Source of the DNA: JALZAA01 sp036005605
GTDB taxonomy: Bacteria; Actinomycetota; Acidimicrobiia; IMCC26256; JACDBD01
Assembly (NCBI GenBank): GCA_036005605.1
Contig: DASYQJ010000267.1
Location: forward strand, 1 to 10,544
Reading direction: 5' to 3'
DNA: 10,544 nucleotides
The translations under genes and the position numbers were made by a program. Numbering within the stretch: the first letter of the stretch is position 1; every line of letters begins with the position of its first letter. Positions 1 to 6,272 of the stretch are shown one piece after another. Under the pieces are notes generated by a model. The model ran no database searches, had not been told where the DNA came from, and saw only the letters and a list, made by a program, of their open reading frames with translations.

Positions 1-314
1 CGCACGCGGTCGTCCTTCTCCTGGTACCGCTTGACCTGCTCGAGCTTCTCGTCGACCTCTTCGCGGGTCGCGAACAAGAGCCCGAGGTGGTCGTAGCCCG
101 GCGACTGGATGGGCTTGTCGCTCTCGGCGAGCAGGATGAACTGCTGCGCCTCCTCGGACAGCAGGATGTGGCAGAGCTGGCCGACGACCTCGGCGTCGAC
201 GCCGGTCCACCCGAACACGCTCCCGTAGAAGGCGTCGATCTCCTCGCGGAGCTCGGTGGTGAGCGTCCCGCGCGGGAACGTCAGCTCCATGTGGTTGAAC
301 CGCATCTCCGGCAT
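1..314 (-). CDS. VOC family protein (glyoxalase fold), 3' end outside window
   Basis: The first 104 residues are present and the gene runs off the left edge of the window. The reading begins MPEMRFNHMELTFPRG, followed by an acidic helix and FYGSVFGW. This is the usual first beta strand (with its metal-site His, here H8), helix and 'FY..vfGW' turn of vicinal-oxygen-chelate proteins. A second candidate ligand, H76, lies in the GYDHLGLLF strand, and the tail is a charged helix (EEVDEKLEQVKRYQEK). I chose the ATG at 314 because a G-run (GGGGG) sits about 7 nt upstream; ATGs at 305 and 290 are in frame but less well placed. The gene diverges from the SRPBCC gene across about 56 bp. The substrate cannot be told: VOC proteins include dioxygenases, epimerases, lyases and resistance proteins. 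The family call is fairly safe; the function is open. Confidence 0.75.
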   Translation of the reverse strand, partial: MPEMRFNHMELTFPRGTLTTELREEIDAFYGSVFGWTGVDAEVVGQLCHILLSEEAQQFILLAESDKPIQSPGYDHLGLLFATREEVDEKLEQVKRYQEKDDRV

Positions 315-328
315 CAGGGCCCCCGTTC

Positions 329-353
329 TTCTCTCCGCACAAGCGGTGGAGAA
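329..353. promoter_or_regulatory. Imperfect inverted repeat in divergent intergenic region
   Basis: TTCTC-T-CCGC, a 4-nt centre ACAA, then GCGG-TG-GAGAA. Nine of the arm positions pair, with a small internal mismatch or bulge. It lies between the divergent VOC (1-314) and SRPBCC (371-859) genes, so it could be an operator serving both directions. I do not recognise it as the site of a named regulator. Its right arm also contains the GGAG that would serve as a ribosome-binding site for a TTG start at 362, so it could instead act at the RNA level. Confidence 0.35.
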
Positions 354-370
354 AGTCTACGTTGTGCGTC

Positions 371-859
371 ATGGCCCATCGCTTGCGCACGGTCGACCTG
401 GATTTTCTGGACAAGGCACCGCATCGCTTCGTGTTCGAAGCGGTTGTTCCCGCGTCAAAAGAGACGGCGTTCGCCGCGATCAGCGACGATCCCTCGACCT
501 GGACGTGGTGGCCCGGGCACGAAGGCGGCGCGTACGAAACGCCGCCGCCGCACGGCGTCGGGTCGCGTCGCGAGATGCACATGGGCGACTCCCAGTACCG
601 CGAGACGATCCTCGCCTGGGACGAGCCGACGCGCTGGGCCTACCGCGTGGACGAGAGCGCCGACTCGCTCATCGACGCCCTGGTCGAGGAGTGGGTCGTC
701 GAGGGTGACGGCGATCGGAGCACCGTGCGTTGGACGTTCGCAGTCGAGCCCGGCCCCGACATGGAAGCTGCCATCCCCGCAGCCAAGACGATGATCGGCG
801 AGATGTTCGACCAGGCGATGGCGAATCTCTCGGGCCGGCTCTCGGGAGTGCGAGGCTGA
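371..859 (+). CDS. SRPBCC family protein (polyketide cyclase/dehydrase-like)
   Basis: 162 residues, typical of a single START/Bet v 1-like (SRPBCC) domain. Support includes an early strand HRFVFEAVVPASKETAFAAI (residues about 18-37), where the 'vpAs.e.vf.ai.d...w..WwPg' pattern is characteristic. Further features are the middle strands ending in RETILAWDEPTRWAYRV, a late strand STVRWTFAVEPG, and a long C-terminal helix lining the hydrophobic pocket. These domains bind lipophilic ligands; there is no catalytic signature to name a reaction. The start is uncertain. The ATG at 371 has no Shine-Dalgarno but lies 7 nt after a TACGTT -10-like hexamer (358-363), fitting a leaderless mRNA. An in-frame TTG at 362 has GGAGAAAG 6 nt upstream and would add MCV. 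The gene is followed after 4 nt by a VOC gene, so the two are almost certainly co-transcribed. Confidence 0.8.
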   Translation: MAHRLRTVDLDFLDKAPHRFVFEAVVPASKETAFAAISDDPSTWTWWPGHEGGAYETPPPHGVGSRREMHMGDSQYRETILAWDEPTRWAYRVDESADSLIDALVEEWVVEGDGDRSTVRWTFAVEPGPDMEAAIPAAKTMIGEMFDQAMANLSGRLSGVRG

Positions 860-863
860 CGGC

Positions 864-1262
864 ATGGCCGCCACCGTCTCCGGCTACAGCCACGTCGCGA
901 TCTCTGTCACGGACCTCGACGAGGCGCGCGACTTCTACTGCGACCTGCTCGGCTTCGAGGTGCTGCCCCGGCCGGACTTCGGCTTCCCCGGGTTGTGGCT
1001 ACGGGTGGGGACGCTCCAGCTTCACCTGGGCGTCGTGGACGAAGCGCCGTCGGCCGGCCCCGGCTTCCCGCACTTCGCGCTGTACGTGCCGGCTGATGAG
1101 TTCGACGCCACGATCGAGTCGATGCGCGCCGCGGGCGTGAAGATGCTCGGCGAGCCGTCGTCGCGCGTCGACTTCGGGACGCCGGTCCGGGCCGCGTTCA
1201 TCACCGACCCGTCCGGCAACGCGATCGAGCTCACCGACGTCGGACCCCTTTCTCGGGGCTGA
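864..1262 (+). CDS. VOC family protein (glyoxalase/bleomycin resistance/dioxygenase superfamily)
   Basis: A complete 132-residue single VOC module pair. The first half opens GYSHVAISVTDLDEARDFYCDLLGFEV (candidate ligand H10) and includes LQLHLG (H54). The second half opens PHFALYVP (H70) and ends with the classic FITDPSGNAIELTD strand, whose Glu (E122) is the usual third metal ligand. H10, H70 and E122 are the most likely metal set. The ATG lies 4 nt after the SRPBCC stop and has GAGG (852-855) 8 nt upstream, so translation is probably coupled. The pairing of an SRPBCC protein with a VOC protein, opposite another VOC gene, suggests a small catabolic or detoxification unit, but no substrate can be assigned. 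The gene converges on the binding-protein gene with a 17-nt gap and no clear terminator hairpin. Confidence 0.85.
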   Translation: MAATVSGYSHVAISVTDLDEARDFYCDLLGFEVLPRPDFGFPGLWLRVGTLQLHLGVVDEAPSAGPGFPHFALYVPADEFDATIESMRAAGVKMLGEPSSRVDFGTPVRAAFITDPSGNAIELTDVGPLSRG

Positions 1263-1279
1263 TCGGTTGTCGAACCTGA

Positions 1280-2608
1280 CTACTCGAAGGTGACGTTCAC
1301 GGTCTTCGTCCCCCCGGAGCAGTCGAGCGTGCCCTTCTTCTTCGGGCTCACGCGCACGAACTTGCCGTTCTTCACCTGAAGGATCACGCCGCAGGGGCTG
1401 ACCTTGCGGCCACCGACGTCGGTCGGCCCGAGCATCCCGTCGGCCGTGAAGTCGTGGACCTTCGCCGCCTCCTCGAGGAAGCGGGCCCGGGTCAGGCCGT
1501 TCTCGCCGTTTGCCTTCACGACGTTGTTCACGACGTCCCGGAAGAACAGTCCCGCGGTCCAGGCCTGGGCGCCGAACCCGTCGGCCTTCTCGCGGCCTCC
1601 GACGTTCTTCAGGTAGTTGTTCACCGACTTGTTCTGCTTCGCCTCCTCGAACGGGATGAAGAACAGGGTCACGTACTGGCCCTCGACGGCGTCCCCACCT
1701 TCTTCGAGGAGACGGCGGTCGTAGCACTGGAGGGCGCAGTCCCAGACCTTCACGCTGTTCACGCCCTGGATCTGGGCTTCCTTGCGGAGGAACACGTCGG
1801 CCTTGTAGTCGACGTTGTTCAAGGCGTACGTGCTGTTGTTCTGTTTGATCGCCTGCACGAGCGGGGTGTACGCCGCCTGCGGCGACAGTCCGGACACCTT
1901 GAACTCGCCGTCCGACTTCACACCGAACGACTTGTACATGGCGACGAGCGGGAGCGCGGCGTTCGTCGTCGATTTGAGGTCGCCCGCGAGCGAGAAGATC
2001 CCATGGAGGTCCTTGTTGCGCTTCGTGTAGTACTTGGCGGCGCCCGTGCGGACCGTGACCTTCTTTTGTGCCGCGTCCTTCGTCGCACAGTCGAGGCCGA
2101 CGACGATCACGGGGTAGGAGATTTGCGAGCACTGGTGTGCGATCTCGGTTTGCAGAACCGGCACGTCGGGCAGGCCGGTCGCCTTTCCGGCCTGATCGAC
2201 ACAGCTCGTCATCGGCTCGATGTTGTTCATGAACAGCGCGGTCGTGCCGACGATGGCGAAGTCCTCCTGGCACGCCCGCACCAGCGCGTTCCGCGCCTCG
2301 TCGGCGCTCAGCTTCGAGTCGATGAAGTCGACCTGGACCTTGCGGCCCCCGGCGAGACCGCCGTTGGCGTTGACGAACTTGGCGAACGCATTGACGCCGT
2401 CCACCGAACCCTGGAACAGCCCCGGCCGGGCGGCGTTGTCGACGTCGGCGATCACGGCGATGCGGATCGTGTCCGCCGTGACCCCGATCTCACCTCCCGC
2501 CGGCTGCTGCTGCGGCCGAGCGGCCGCCGCCGTCGGGAACAGCGCCCCCACGAGCCCGAGCGCGCCAACCAACACGACCCACCGACGTCCGTTCACGGCG
2601 CCCCCCAT
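1280..2608 (-). CDS. ABC transporter substrate-binding protein, branched-chain amino acid/amide (type 1 periplasmic-binding) family
   Basis: 442 residues, the usual length for this family. The N-terminus is a signal peptide: a basic NGRRW, a hydrophobic VVLVGALGLVGALF, then TAAAA-RP as a plausible cleavage site, followed by a Gln/Pro linker. The mature domain starts EIGVTADTIRIAVIAD. It continues with the family's typical GLFQGSVDGVNAFAKFVNANGGLAGG and an ARNALVRACQEDFAIVG strand-helix. There is no lipobox cysteine near the signal, which is unusual for a Gram-positive binding protein. The mature part has eight cysteines (for example WDCALQC, SPCG, LDCS), suggesting disulfides. The ATG at 2608 lacks a Shine-Dalgarno; a GTG at 2596 has GGGGGG just upstream and gives a tidier signal peptide, so it may be the true start. 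No permease or ATPase gene lies in the window. The ligand is unknown; steroid uptake is only a guess from the neighbourhood. Confidence 0.85.
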   Translation of the reverse strand: MGGAVNGRRWVVLVGALGLVGALFPTAAAARPQQQPAGGEIGVTADTIRIAVIADVDNAARPGLFQGSVDGVNAFAKFVNANGGLAGGRKVQVDFIDSKLSADEARNALVRACQEDFAIVGTTALFMNNIEPMTSCVDQAGKATGLPDVPVLQTEIAHQCSQISYPVIVVGLDCATKDAAQKKVTVRTGAAKYYTKRNKDLHGIFSLAGDLKSTTNAALPLVAMYKSFGVKSDGEFKVSGLSPQAAYTPLVQAIKQNNSTYALNNVDYKADVFLRKEAQIQGVNSVKVWDCALQCYDRRLLEEGGDAVEGQYVTLFFIPFEEAKQNKSVNNYLKNVGGREKADGFGAQAWTAGLFFRDVVNNVVKANGENGLTRARFLEEAAKVHDFTADGMLGPTDVGGRKVSPCGVILQVKNGKFVRVSPKKKGTLDCSGGTKTVNVTFE

Positions 2609-2646
2609 TGCTAGCCGCGTGAAATGTCCAATTTGTCGAGGCCAAC

Positions 2647-2658
2647 TTTGTATACAAA
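2647..2658. promoter_or_regulatory. Perfect 12-bp palindrome TTTGTATACAAA, candidate operator
   Basis: An AT-rich perfect palindrome in otherwise GC-rich DNA, 39 bp upstream of the ATG of the binding-protein gene. The GTATAC core flanked by TT/AA resembles operators of GntR-family (FadR-type) repressors, which centre on GT...AC half-sites; that assignment is inference. It overlaps the candidate -10 of the minus-strand promoter, as expected for a repressor site. It does not resemble the KstR motif upstream of the steroid operon, so this gene probably answers to a different regulator. Confidence 0.5.
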
Positions 2659-2675
2659 ATTCGGCCGGCTGTCAC
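2649..2675 (-). promoter_or_regulatory. Candidate promoter for the binding-protein gene
   Basis: On the minus strand a GTGACA hexamer (2675 to 2670) and a TATACA hexamer (2654 to 2649) are separated by 15 nt. The spacing is short, so this is a weak call. It rests mainly on position upstream of the gene and on local AT content. The start site would fall near 2642. Confidence 0.3.
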
Positions 2676-2677
2676 GT

Positions 2678-2704
2678 CGCCCCTTCCGACCCGCCGAAGG
2701 GGCG
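2678..2704 (-). terminator. Perfect 9-bp stem hairpin after the steroid operon
   Basis: CGCCCCTTC (2678-2686) pairs perfectly with GAAGGGGCG (2696-2704) around a 9-nt loop. It starts 35 nt past the SDR stop codon in the direction of operon transcription. There is no U-tract after the stem; such tail-less hairpins are common at actinobacterial gene ends. It would separate the six-gene operon from the binding-protein gene downstream. Confidence 0.5.
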
Positions 2705-2713
2705 CTCAGGGTG

Positions 2714-2747
2714 TCCGACCCGTCAGGGAATCCGACCCGTCAAGGAA
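2714..2747. repeat. Two tandem 17-bp repeats at the 3' end of the SDR gene
   Basis: TCCGACCCGTCAGGGAA (2714-2730) is followed directly by TCCGACCCGTCAAGGAA (2731-2747), differing at one position. A decayed third start, TCCGACCCG, begins at 2685 inside the hairpin. The second copy carries the SDR stop codon (2740-2742 read on the minus strand), so the SDR's last two codons and stop lie within the repeat. It looks like a slippage duplication at the gene end. Confidence 0.7.
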
Positions 2748-3528
2748 GAGGGGGGACCCACTGGACGCCGTTGATGTGGCCGCCGCCGTCGGCGAACAGC
2801 GTGTTGCCGGTGACGTAGCGGCTGTCGTCGGAGGCGAGGAACAGCGCCACTCCCCCGATGTCGCGCTCCGGGTCCCCCATGCGTCCCATCGGGTTCTGCT
2901 GGAGCATCTCGGCCGCGTTCTCTGGCGCCGCCTCGGCGAAGGCGACGTACGCAGGTGTCGCGGCGGCCGGCGCGATGGCGTTCACGAGGACGTTGTGGCG
3001 CGCCCACTCCCGCGCCGCGGTGCGGGTGAGCGCCCGGATCGCCTCCTTGGCCGCGTTGTAGTCGGCCGAGTACATGTGGGCGTTGATCCCGTTCAGCGAC
3101 ACGAAGTTGATGATCCGACCGCCACCCTGGGCGACCATGTGCGGGAAGACCGCCTGCATCGCCCACAACGTGTGCAACGGTCCGCCCCGGTACGCGAGAA
3201 GGAGCTCGTCGCCGCTCTTGTGCTCGAGCCGGTTGAACGGCGCCGCGACGTAGGCGTTGTTCACGAGGATGTCGACGCGCCCGAATGCGTCGAGAGTGGC
3301 ACCAACCATGCGCTGCACGTCAGCCTGCTGGAGGACGTCGGTCGGGACGAACAGCGCGCTCGCTCCCAGCTCGTCCTCGAGCTCACGGGTGACGGCGCGA
3401 CCGGTCTCGGCGTTGATCTCGGCGACCGTGACCGCCGCTCCCTCACGGGCGAACGCCCGGGCGACGCCCTGCCCGATGCCCTGCCCCGCCCCGGTGACGA
3501 TGGCCGCCTTCCCGTCGAGCCGGGACAT
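2740..3528 (-). CDS. Classical SDR family NAD(P)-dependent oxidoreductase
   Basis: 262 residues, normal for a classical short-chain dehydrogenase. Residues 12-19 (TGAGQGIG) form the dinucleotide-binding glycine motif. NNAY at 90-93 is a variant of NNAG, and the catalytic Ser144, Tyr157 and Lys161 (YNAAK) are all present. The C-terminus has the usual YVTGNTLFADGGG. No acidic residue of the standard NAD type follows strand 2 unambiguously, so cofactor choice is left open. The ATG follows AAGGGAAGAGGG. The gene begins 20 nt after the lipid-transfer protein and is the last gene of the operon. A role on a hydroxy- or keto-steroid, or on a CoA intermediate, is inferred from context. The M. tuberculosis igr operon has no SDR in this place. 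The substrate is not determinable from the sequence. Confidence 0.88.
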   Translation of the reverse strand: MSRLDGKAAIVTGAGQGIGQGVARAFAREGAAVTVAEINAETGRAVTRELEDELGASALFVPTDVLQQADVQRMVGATLDAFGRVDILVNNAYVAAPFNRLEHKSGDELLLAYRGGPLHTLWAMQAVFPHMVAQGGGRIINFVSLNGINAHMYSADYNAAKEAIRALTRTAAREWARHNVLVNAIAPAAATPAYVAFAEAAPENAAEMLQQNPMGRMGDPERDIGGVALFLASDDSRYVTGNTLFADGGGHINGVQWVPPLP

Positions 3529-3548
3529 CCCTCTTCCCTTCGGGTCGG

Positions 3549-4733
3549 TTAGTTGTCCGCGCCCAGAACGAGGGCGCTCGTCGGGACACCCGTGCCGGCG
3601 GTGACGAGCACGTGCTCGACCCCGTCGACCTGGTTCACCGACGTGCCCCGCACCTGACGAACGCCTTCGGCGATGCCGTTCATGCCGTGGATATACGCCT
3701 CACCGAGCTGGCCGCCGTGCGTGTTGATCGGGAGGCGGCCGCCGAGCTCGACGTTGCCGTCACGGAGGAAGTCCTTGGCCTCGCCGCGTGCGCAGAACCC
3801 GAACTCCTCGAGCTGCGGAAGCACGAGCGGCGTGAAGTGGTCGTAGATCACCGCCGTCTGGATGTCGTCGGGACCGAGCCCGGTCGTGTTCCAGAGCTGG
3901 CGGGCGACGAGCCCCATTTCCGGCAGGCCGGTAATCGAGTCCCGGTAGTAGCTCGTCATCATGTCCTGGTCGGCGCCCGCGCCCTGCGCCGCCGAGTTGA
4001 TGACCGCGGCCGGGTGCGCGAGGTCGCGCGCCCGCTCGACCGACGTGACGACGATCGCTTGGGCGCCGTCGCTCTCCTGGCAGCAGTCGAGCAGGTGGAG
4101 CGGCTCGACGATCCAGCGCGACTGCTGGTGCTCCTCGAGCGTGATCGGCTTCTCATAGAACCACGCCTTCGGGTTCGTGGCCGCGTGCTTGCGATCCGCG
4201 ACCGCCACCCGCCCGAAGTCCTCGCTCGTCGCGCCGTACTCGTGCATGTAGCGCGTCCCGAACATCGCCACCCACTGCGCCGGCGTCAGCAAACCGAACG
4301 GCGCGTACCAGGCGAAGTGCGCCTGCTCGGCGGTCGCGACCGGCGGGCGGTCCTGGACCCCGGCGCCGAAGCGCCGCCCCGACCGCTCGTTGAACGCCCG
4401 GTAGCAGACGACGTAGTCGGCGACACCGGCGTGCACGGCCAGCACGGCTTGCTGGACGGTGCCGCATGCGGCACCGCCGCCGTGGTGGATGCGCGAGAAG
4501 AACGACAGCTCACCGACACCGAGGTTGCGCGCGATCTCGATCTCGGGATTGGTGTCCTGGGTGTAGGTGACCATCCCGTCGATCTGGGCCGGCTCGAGGC
4601 CGGCGTCGGCGATGGCCGCCTCGCACGCCTCGACTGCGAGGCGCAGCTCGGACCGCCCCGACTCCTTCGAGAACTCGGTGGCGCCGATCCCGGCGACGGC
4701 CGCCACGTCGCGGAGCTGGTTGCGCTCACTCAC
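3549..4733 (-). CDS. ltp2: Thiolase-fold lipid-transfer protein, Ltp2-like steroid side-chain aldolase
   Basis: 394 residues of the SCP2-thiolase/lipid-transfer group. Landmarks are AAVAGIGATEFSK at the N-terminus, HHGGGAACGTVQQA with Cys90 at the thiolase nucleophile position, and NTHGGQLGEAYIHG with His339. Two tyrosines, Y297 (VIYDHF) and Y347 (EAYIHG), sit where the tyrosines reported as important in actinobacterial Ltp2 aldolases (Y294 and Y344) would fall. In the known pathway Ltp2 pairs with the DUF35 domain of ChsH2. It performs a retro-aldol cleavage of the 17-hydroxy steroid CoA ester, releasing a 17-ketosteroid and propionyl-CoA. A DUF35 partner is encoded in the same operon. The start is the GTG at 4733, whose GTGA overlaps the stop of the upstream MaoC gene, a sign of coupled translation. 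The longer open frame upstream is not homologous-looking. A generic thiolase-like protein acting on another acyl-CoA remains possible. Confidence 0.85.
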   Translation of the reverse strand: MSERNQLRDVAAVAGIGATEFSKESGRSELRLAVEACEAAIADAGLEPAQIDGMVTYTQDTNPEIEIARNLGVGELSFFSRIHHGGGAACGTVQQAVLAVHAGVADYVVCYRAFNERSGRRFGAGVQDRPPVATAEQAHFAWYAPFGLLTPAQWVAMFGTRYMHEYGATSEDFGRVAVADRKHAATNPKAWFYEKPITLEEHQQSRWIVEPLHLLDCCQESDGAQAIVVTSVERARDLAHPAAVINSAAQGAGADQDMMTSYYRDSITGLPEMGLVARQLWNTTGLGPDDIQTAVIYDHFTPLVLPQLEEFGFCARGEAKDFLRDGNVELGGRLPINTHGGQLGEAYIHGMNGIAEGVRQVRGTSVNQVDGVEHVLVTAGTGVPTSALVLGADN

Positions 4734-5149
4734 TGCGGCAGCTCCAGGGCCACCGTGCCCGTCACGTGGTCGCCGAGGTCGTTCGCTCCCCGGACCTGCA
4801 CCGCGATCACACCGTCGTCCTTGCTCGTGACCTTGCCCGTCATCGTCATGGTGTCGCCGGGGTGGTTCGGCGCGCCGAGGCGGATCTTCACGCTCTTGAG
4901 GATCGCGTCGGGCCCGGCCCAATCGGTGATGAACCGGCCGACAAACCCGTTCGTCGACAAGATGTTCATGAAGATGTCGGGCGAGCCCCGCTCCTGAGCG
5001 AGCCCCGGATCGTGATGCACGTCCTGGTAGTCGCGCGACGCGATCGCCGTCGCCACGATCAGCGTGCGCGTCAGCGGGATGACGAGGGTCGGAACCTCGT
5101 CACCCACCTGCACGTCGTCGTAGCGCAGCGATGTGATCCTTGTACTCAT
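4730..5149 (-). CDS. chsH1: MaoC-like enoyl-CoA hydratase, catalytic subunit (ChsH1-like)
   Basis: 139 residues, one hot-dog domain. The R-specific hydratase motif is intact: residues 38-62 read S-R-D-Y-Q-D-V-H-H-D-P ... G-S-P-D-I-F-M-N, with Asp40 and His45 at the catalytic spacing. Rest of the fold: LRYDDVQVGDEVP at the start, and strands VKIRLGAPNHPGDTMTMTGKV and GVIAVQVRGANDLGDHVTGTVALELP. In M. tuberculosis ChsH1 supplies the catalytic residues of a heteromeric hydratase whose other subunit, ChsH2, is a MaoC-DUF35 fusion. The same complement is seen here, two genes upstream. The ATG at 5149 lies 13 nt after the preceding gene and lacks a clear Shine-Dalgarno, so it may depend on re-initiation. 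It overlaps the ltp2-like start by 4 nt. Confidence 0.85.
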   Translation of the reverse strand: MSTRITSLRYDDVQVGDEVPTLVIPLTRTLIVATAIASRDYQDVHHDPGLAQERGSPDIFMNILSTNGFVGRFITDWAGPDAILKSVKIRLGAPNHPGDTMTMTGKVTSKDDGVIAVQVRGANDLGDHVTGTVALELPQ

Positions 5150-5162
5150 GGAGAAACGGTTG

Positions 5163-6272
5163 TCATGCCGGTGCCTCCGCGAGCGCTCGGCCGAGCCGGG
5201 CCAGCTGCGCGCTGGCGCCGCCCAGCGTGTCCTCGATCTGCTTGCCCCAAAGGAAGTAGCGGTGCACGGGGTAGTCGACGTCGGCGCCCATCCCGCCGTG
5301 GAGGTGCTGGGTGATGTGCACCACACGCTGGCCGCCTTCGGAGGCCCACCACTTCGCCACCATGACCTCGCGCGTGGCGTCGAGACCGGCGGTGAGCCGC
5401 CACGCGGCCTGCCACAGCGTGACGCGCATCGCCTCGGTGTCGATGTACGCGTCGGCGGCCTTGAGCGCGACGCCCTGGAACGTCGACAGCGGCCGCCCGA
5501 ACTGCTGGCGTTCCGACGTGTAGTCGGCGGCCATCCGCAGCGCGCCTTCCGCGACGCCGACCTGCGTCGCGCACAGCCCGACGAGCGCGCGGTCCAGCAG
5601 CCACGCCGTCACGCGGCGCCCATCGGCGCCGAGCTGTTCGGCGGGCACGCTCGAGAACGCGAGGTGCGCGACCTTCGACCGGTCGGTCGTGGCGGCGACC
5701 GTCCGTTCCACCCCGGGTCCGGACGGGTCGACGAGGAAGACGCCGAGCTCGCCGTCGCCGGTCGACGCGGGCACGAGCACGCGGTCGGCGACGTGGGCCG
5801 CGGGCACGCTCGGCTTCTCGCCGTCGATCCGCCAGGTCTCGCCGTCTGGGGTCGCGGTCACCCGCGGACGCAGCGGGTCGTTGGCGCCGTACTCGGCGAG
5901 GGCGGCCGTCAGGACGACCTCGCCGGTAGCCACCCCTGGTAGCCATGCCTGCTGCTGCTCCGGTGAACCGAACTCGGCGATCGCCAGCGTTCCGAGCACG
6001 AGTGTCGGCCACAGGGGCACGGGCGCCACGCGCCGTCCCTGCTGCTCGAGGAGGAGGCAGAGCTCGGCGAGGCCGAGGCCGCTGCCGCCGTGCTCCTCGG
6101 GGACGGCGATGGCGAGCAGCCCGGCGTCGGCGAGGGCGCGCCACAGCTCGCGGTCGACGCGCTGCTCGCTCCGCTCGACTTCTCTCACTCGCTCGGGAGT
6201 TGCGTGGCCTTCGAAGACCTGCGTCGCCAGGTCGCGGACGGCGTCCTGCTCCTCGGAGAAGGTGAAGTCCAT
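5163..6272 (-). CDS. chsE1: Acyl-CoA dehydrogenase, FadE28/ChsE1-like subunit
   Basis: 369 residues with the full acyl-CoA dehydrogenase layout. The N-terminal helical domain is MDFTFSEEQDAVRDLATQVF. The middle beta domain contains LTAALAEYGANDP in place of the usual flavin-contacting segment. The C-terminal four-helix domain has DYTSERQQFGRPLSTFQ (250-266) and HLHGGMGADVDYPVHRY (323-339). Neither usual catalytic Glu is present: the isovaleryl/long-chain position is Ala229 (DRALVGL), and the medium-chain position is Asp333 (VDYP). In mycobacteria FadE28 and FadE29 assemble as a heteromer, and this protein fits the partner role. Its ATG follows the ChsH2-like stop with no gap (TAG-ATG), preceded by AGGAAG. 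The family call is safe. The ChsE1 assignment rests on the operon, the missing Glu and the partner gene. Confidence 0.82.
   Translation of the reverse strand: MDFTFSEEQDAVRDLATQVFEGHATPERVREVERSEQRVDRELWRALADAGLLAIAVPEEHGGSGLGLAELCLLLEQQGRRVAPVPLWPTLVLGTLAIAEFGSPEQQQAWLPGVATGEVVLTAALAEYGANDPLRPRVTATPDGETWRIDGEKPSVPAAHVADRVLVPASTGDGELGVFLVDPSGPGVERTVAATTDRSKVAHLAFSSVPAEQLGADGRRVTAWLLDRALVGLCATQVGVAEGALRMAADYTSERQQFGRPLSTFQGVALKAADAYIDTEAMRVTLWQAAWRLTAGLDATREVMVAKWWASEGGQRVVHITQHLHGGMGADVDYPVHRYFLWGKQIEDTLGGASAQLARLGRALAEAPA

Noticed and set aside
1243..1282. Possible terminator in CCCCTTTCTCGGGG at the end of the second VOC gene
   Set aside because: The stem is only 4 bp and lies inside the coding end with no following T-run, so it is too weak to call.
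999..2273. Minus-strand open frame of 424 codons overlapping the binding-protein gene in another frame
   Set aside because: It is very rich in Arg, Gly and Pro and shows no domain. The frame carrying the periplasmic-binding fold is the real one.
1454..2614. Long plus-strand open frame (386 codons) opposite the binding-protein gene
   Set aside because: The translation is Arg/Val/Leu/Asp-rich with no domain pattern, and the minus strand encodes a clear secreted binding protein. It is a GC-rich shadow frame.
4734..4922. N-terminal extension of the Ltp2-like frame up to 4922
   Set aside because: The added 63 residues are low-complexity Arg/Pro/Gly and lie inside the MaoC gene. The GTG at 4733 overlaps the MaoC stop and begins family-like sequence.
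3612..4997. Long plus-strand open frame (461 codons) opposite the Ltp2-like and MaoC genes
   Set aside because: The composition is typical of antisense of high-GC coding DNA, with no recognisable motif. It spans two well-supported minus-strand genes.
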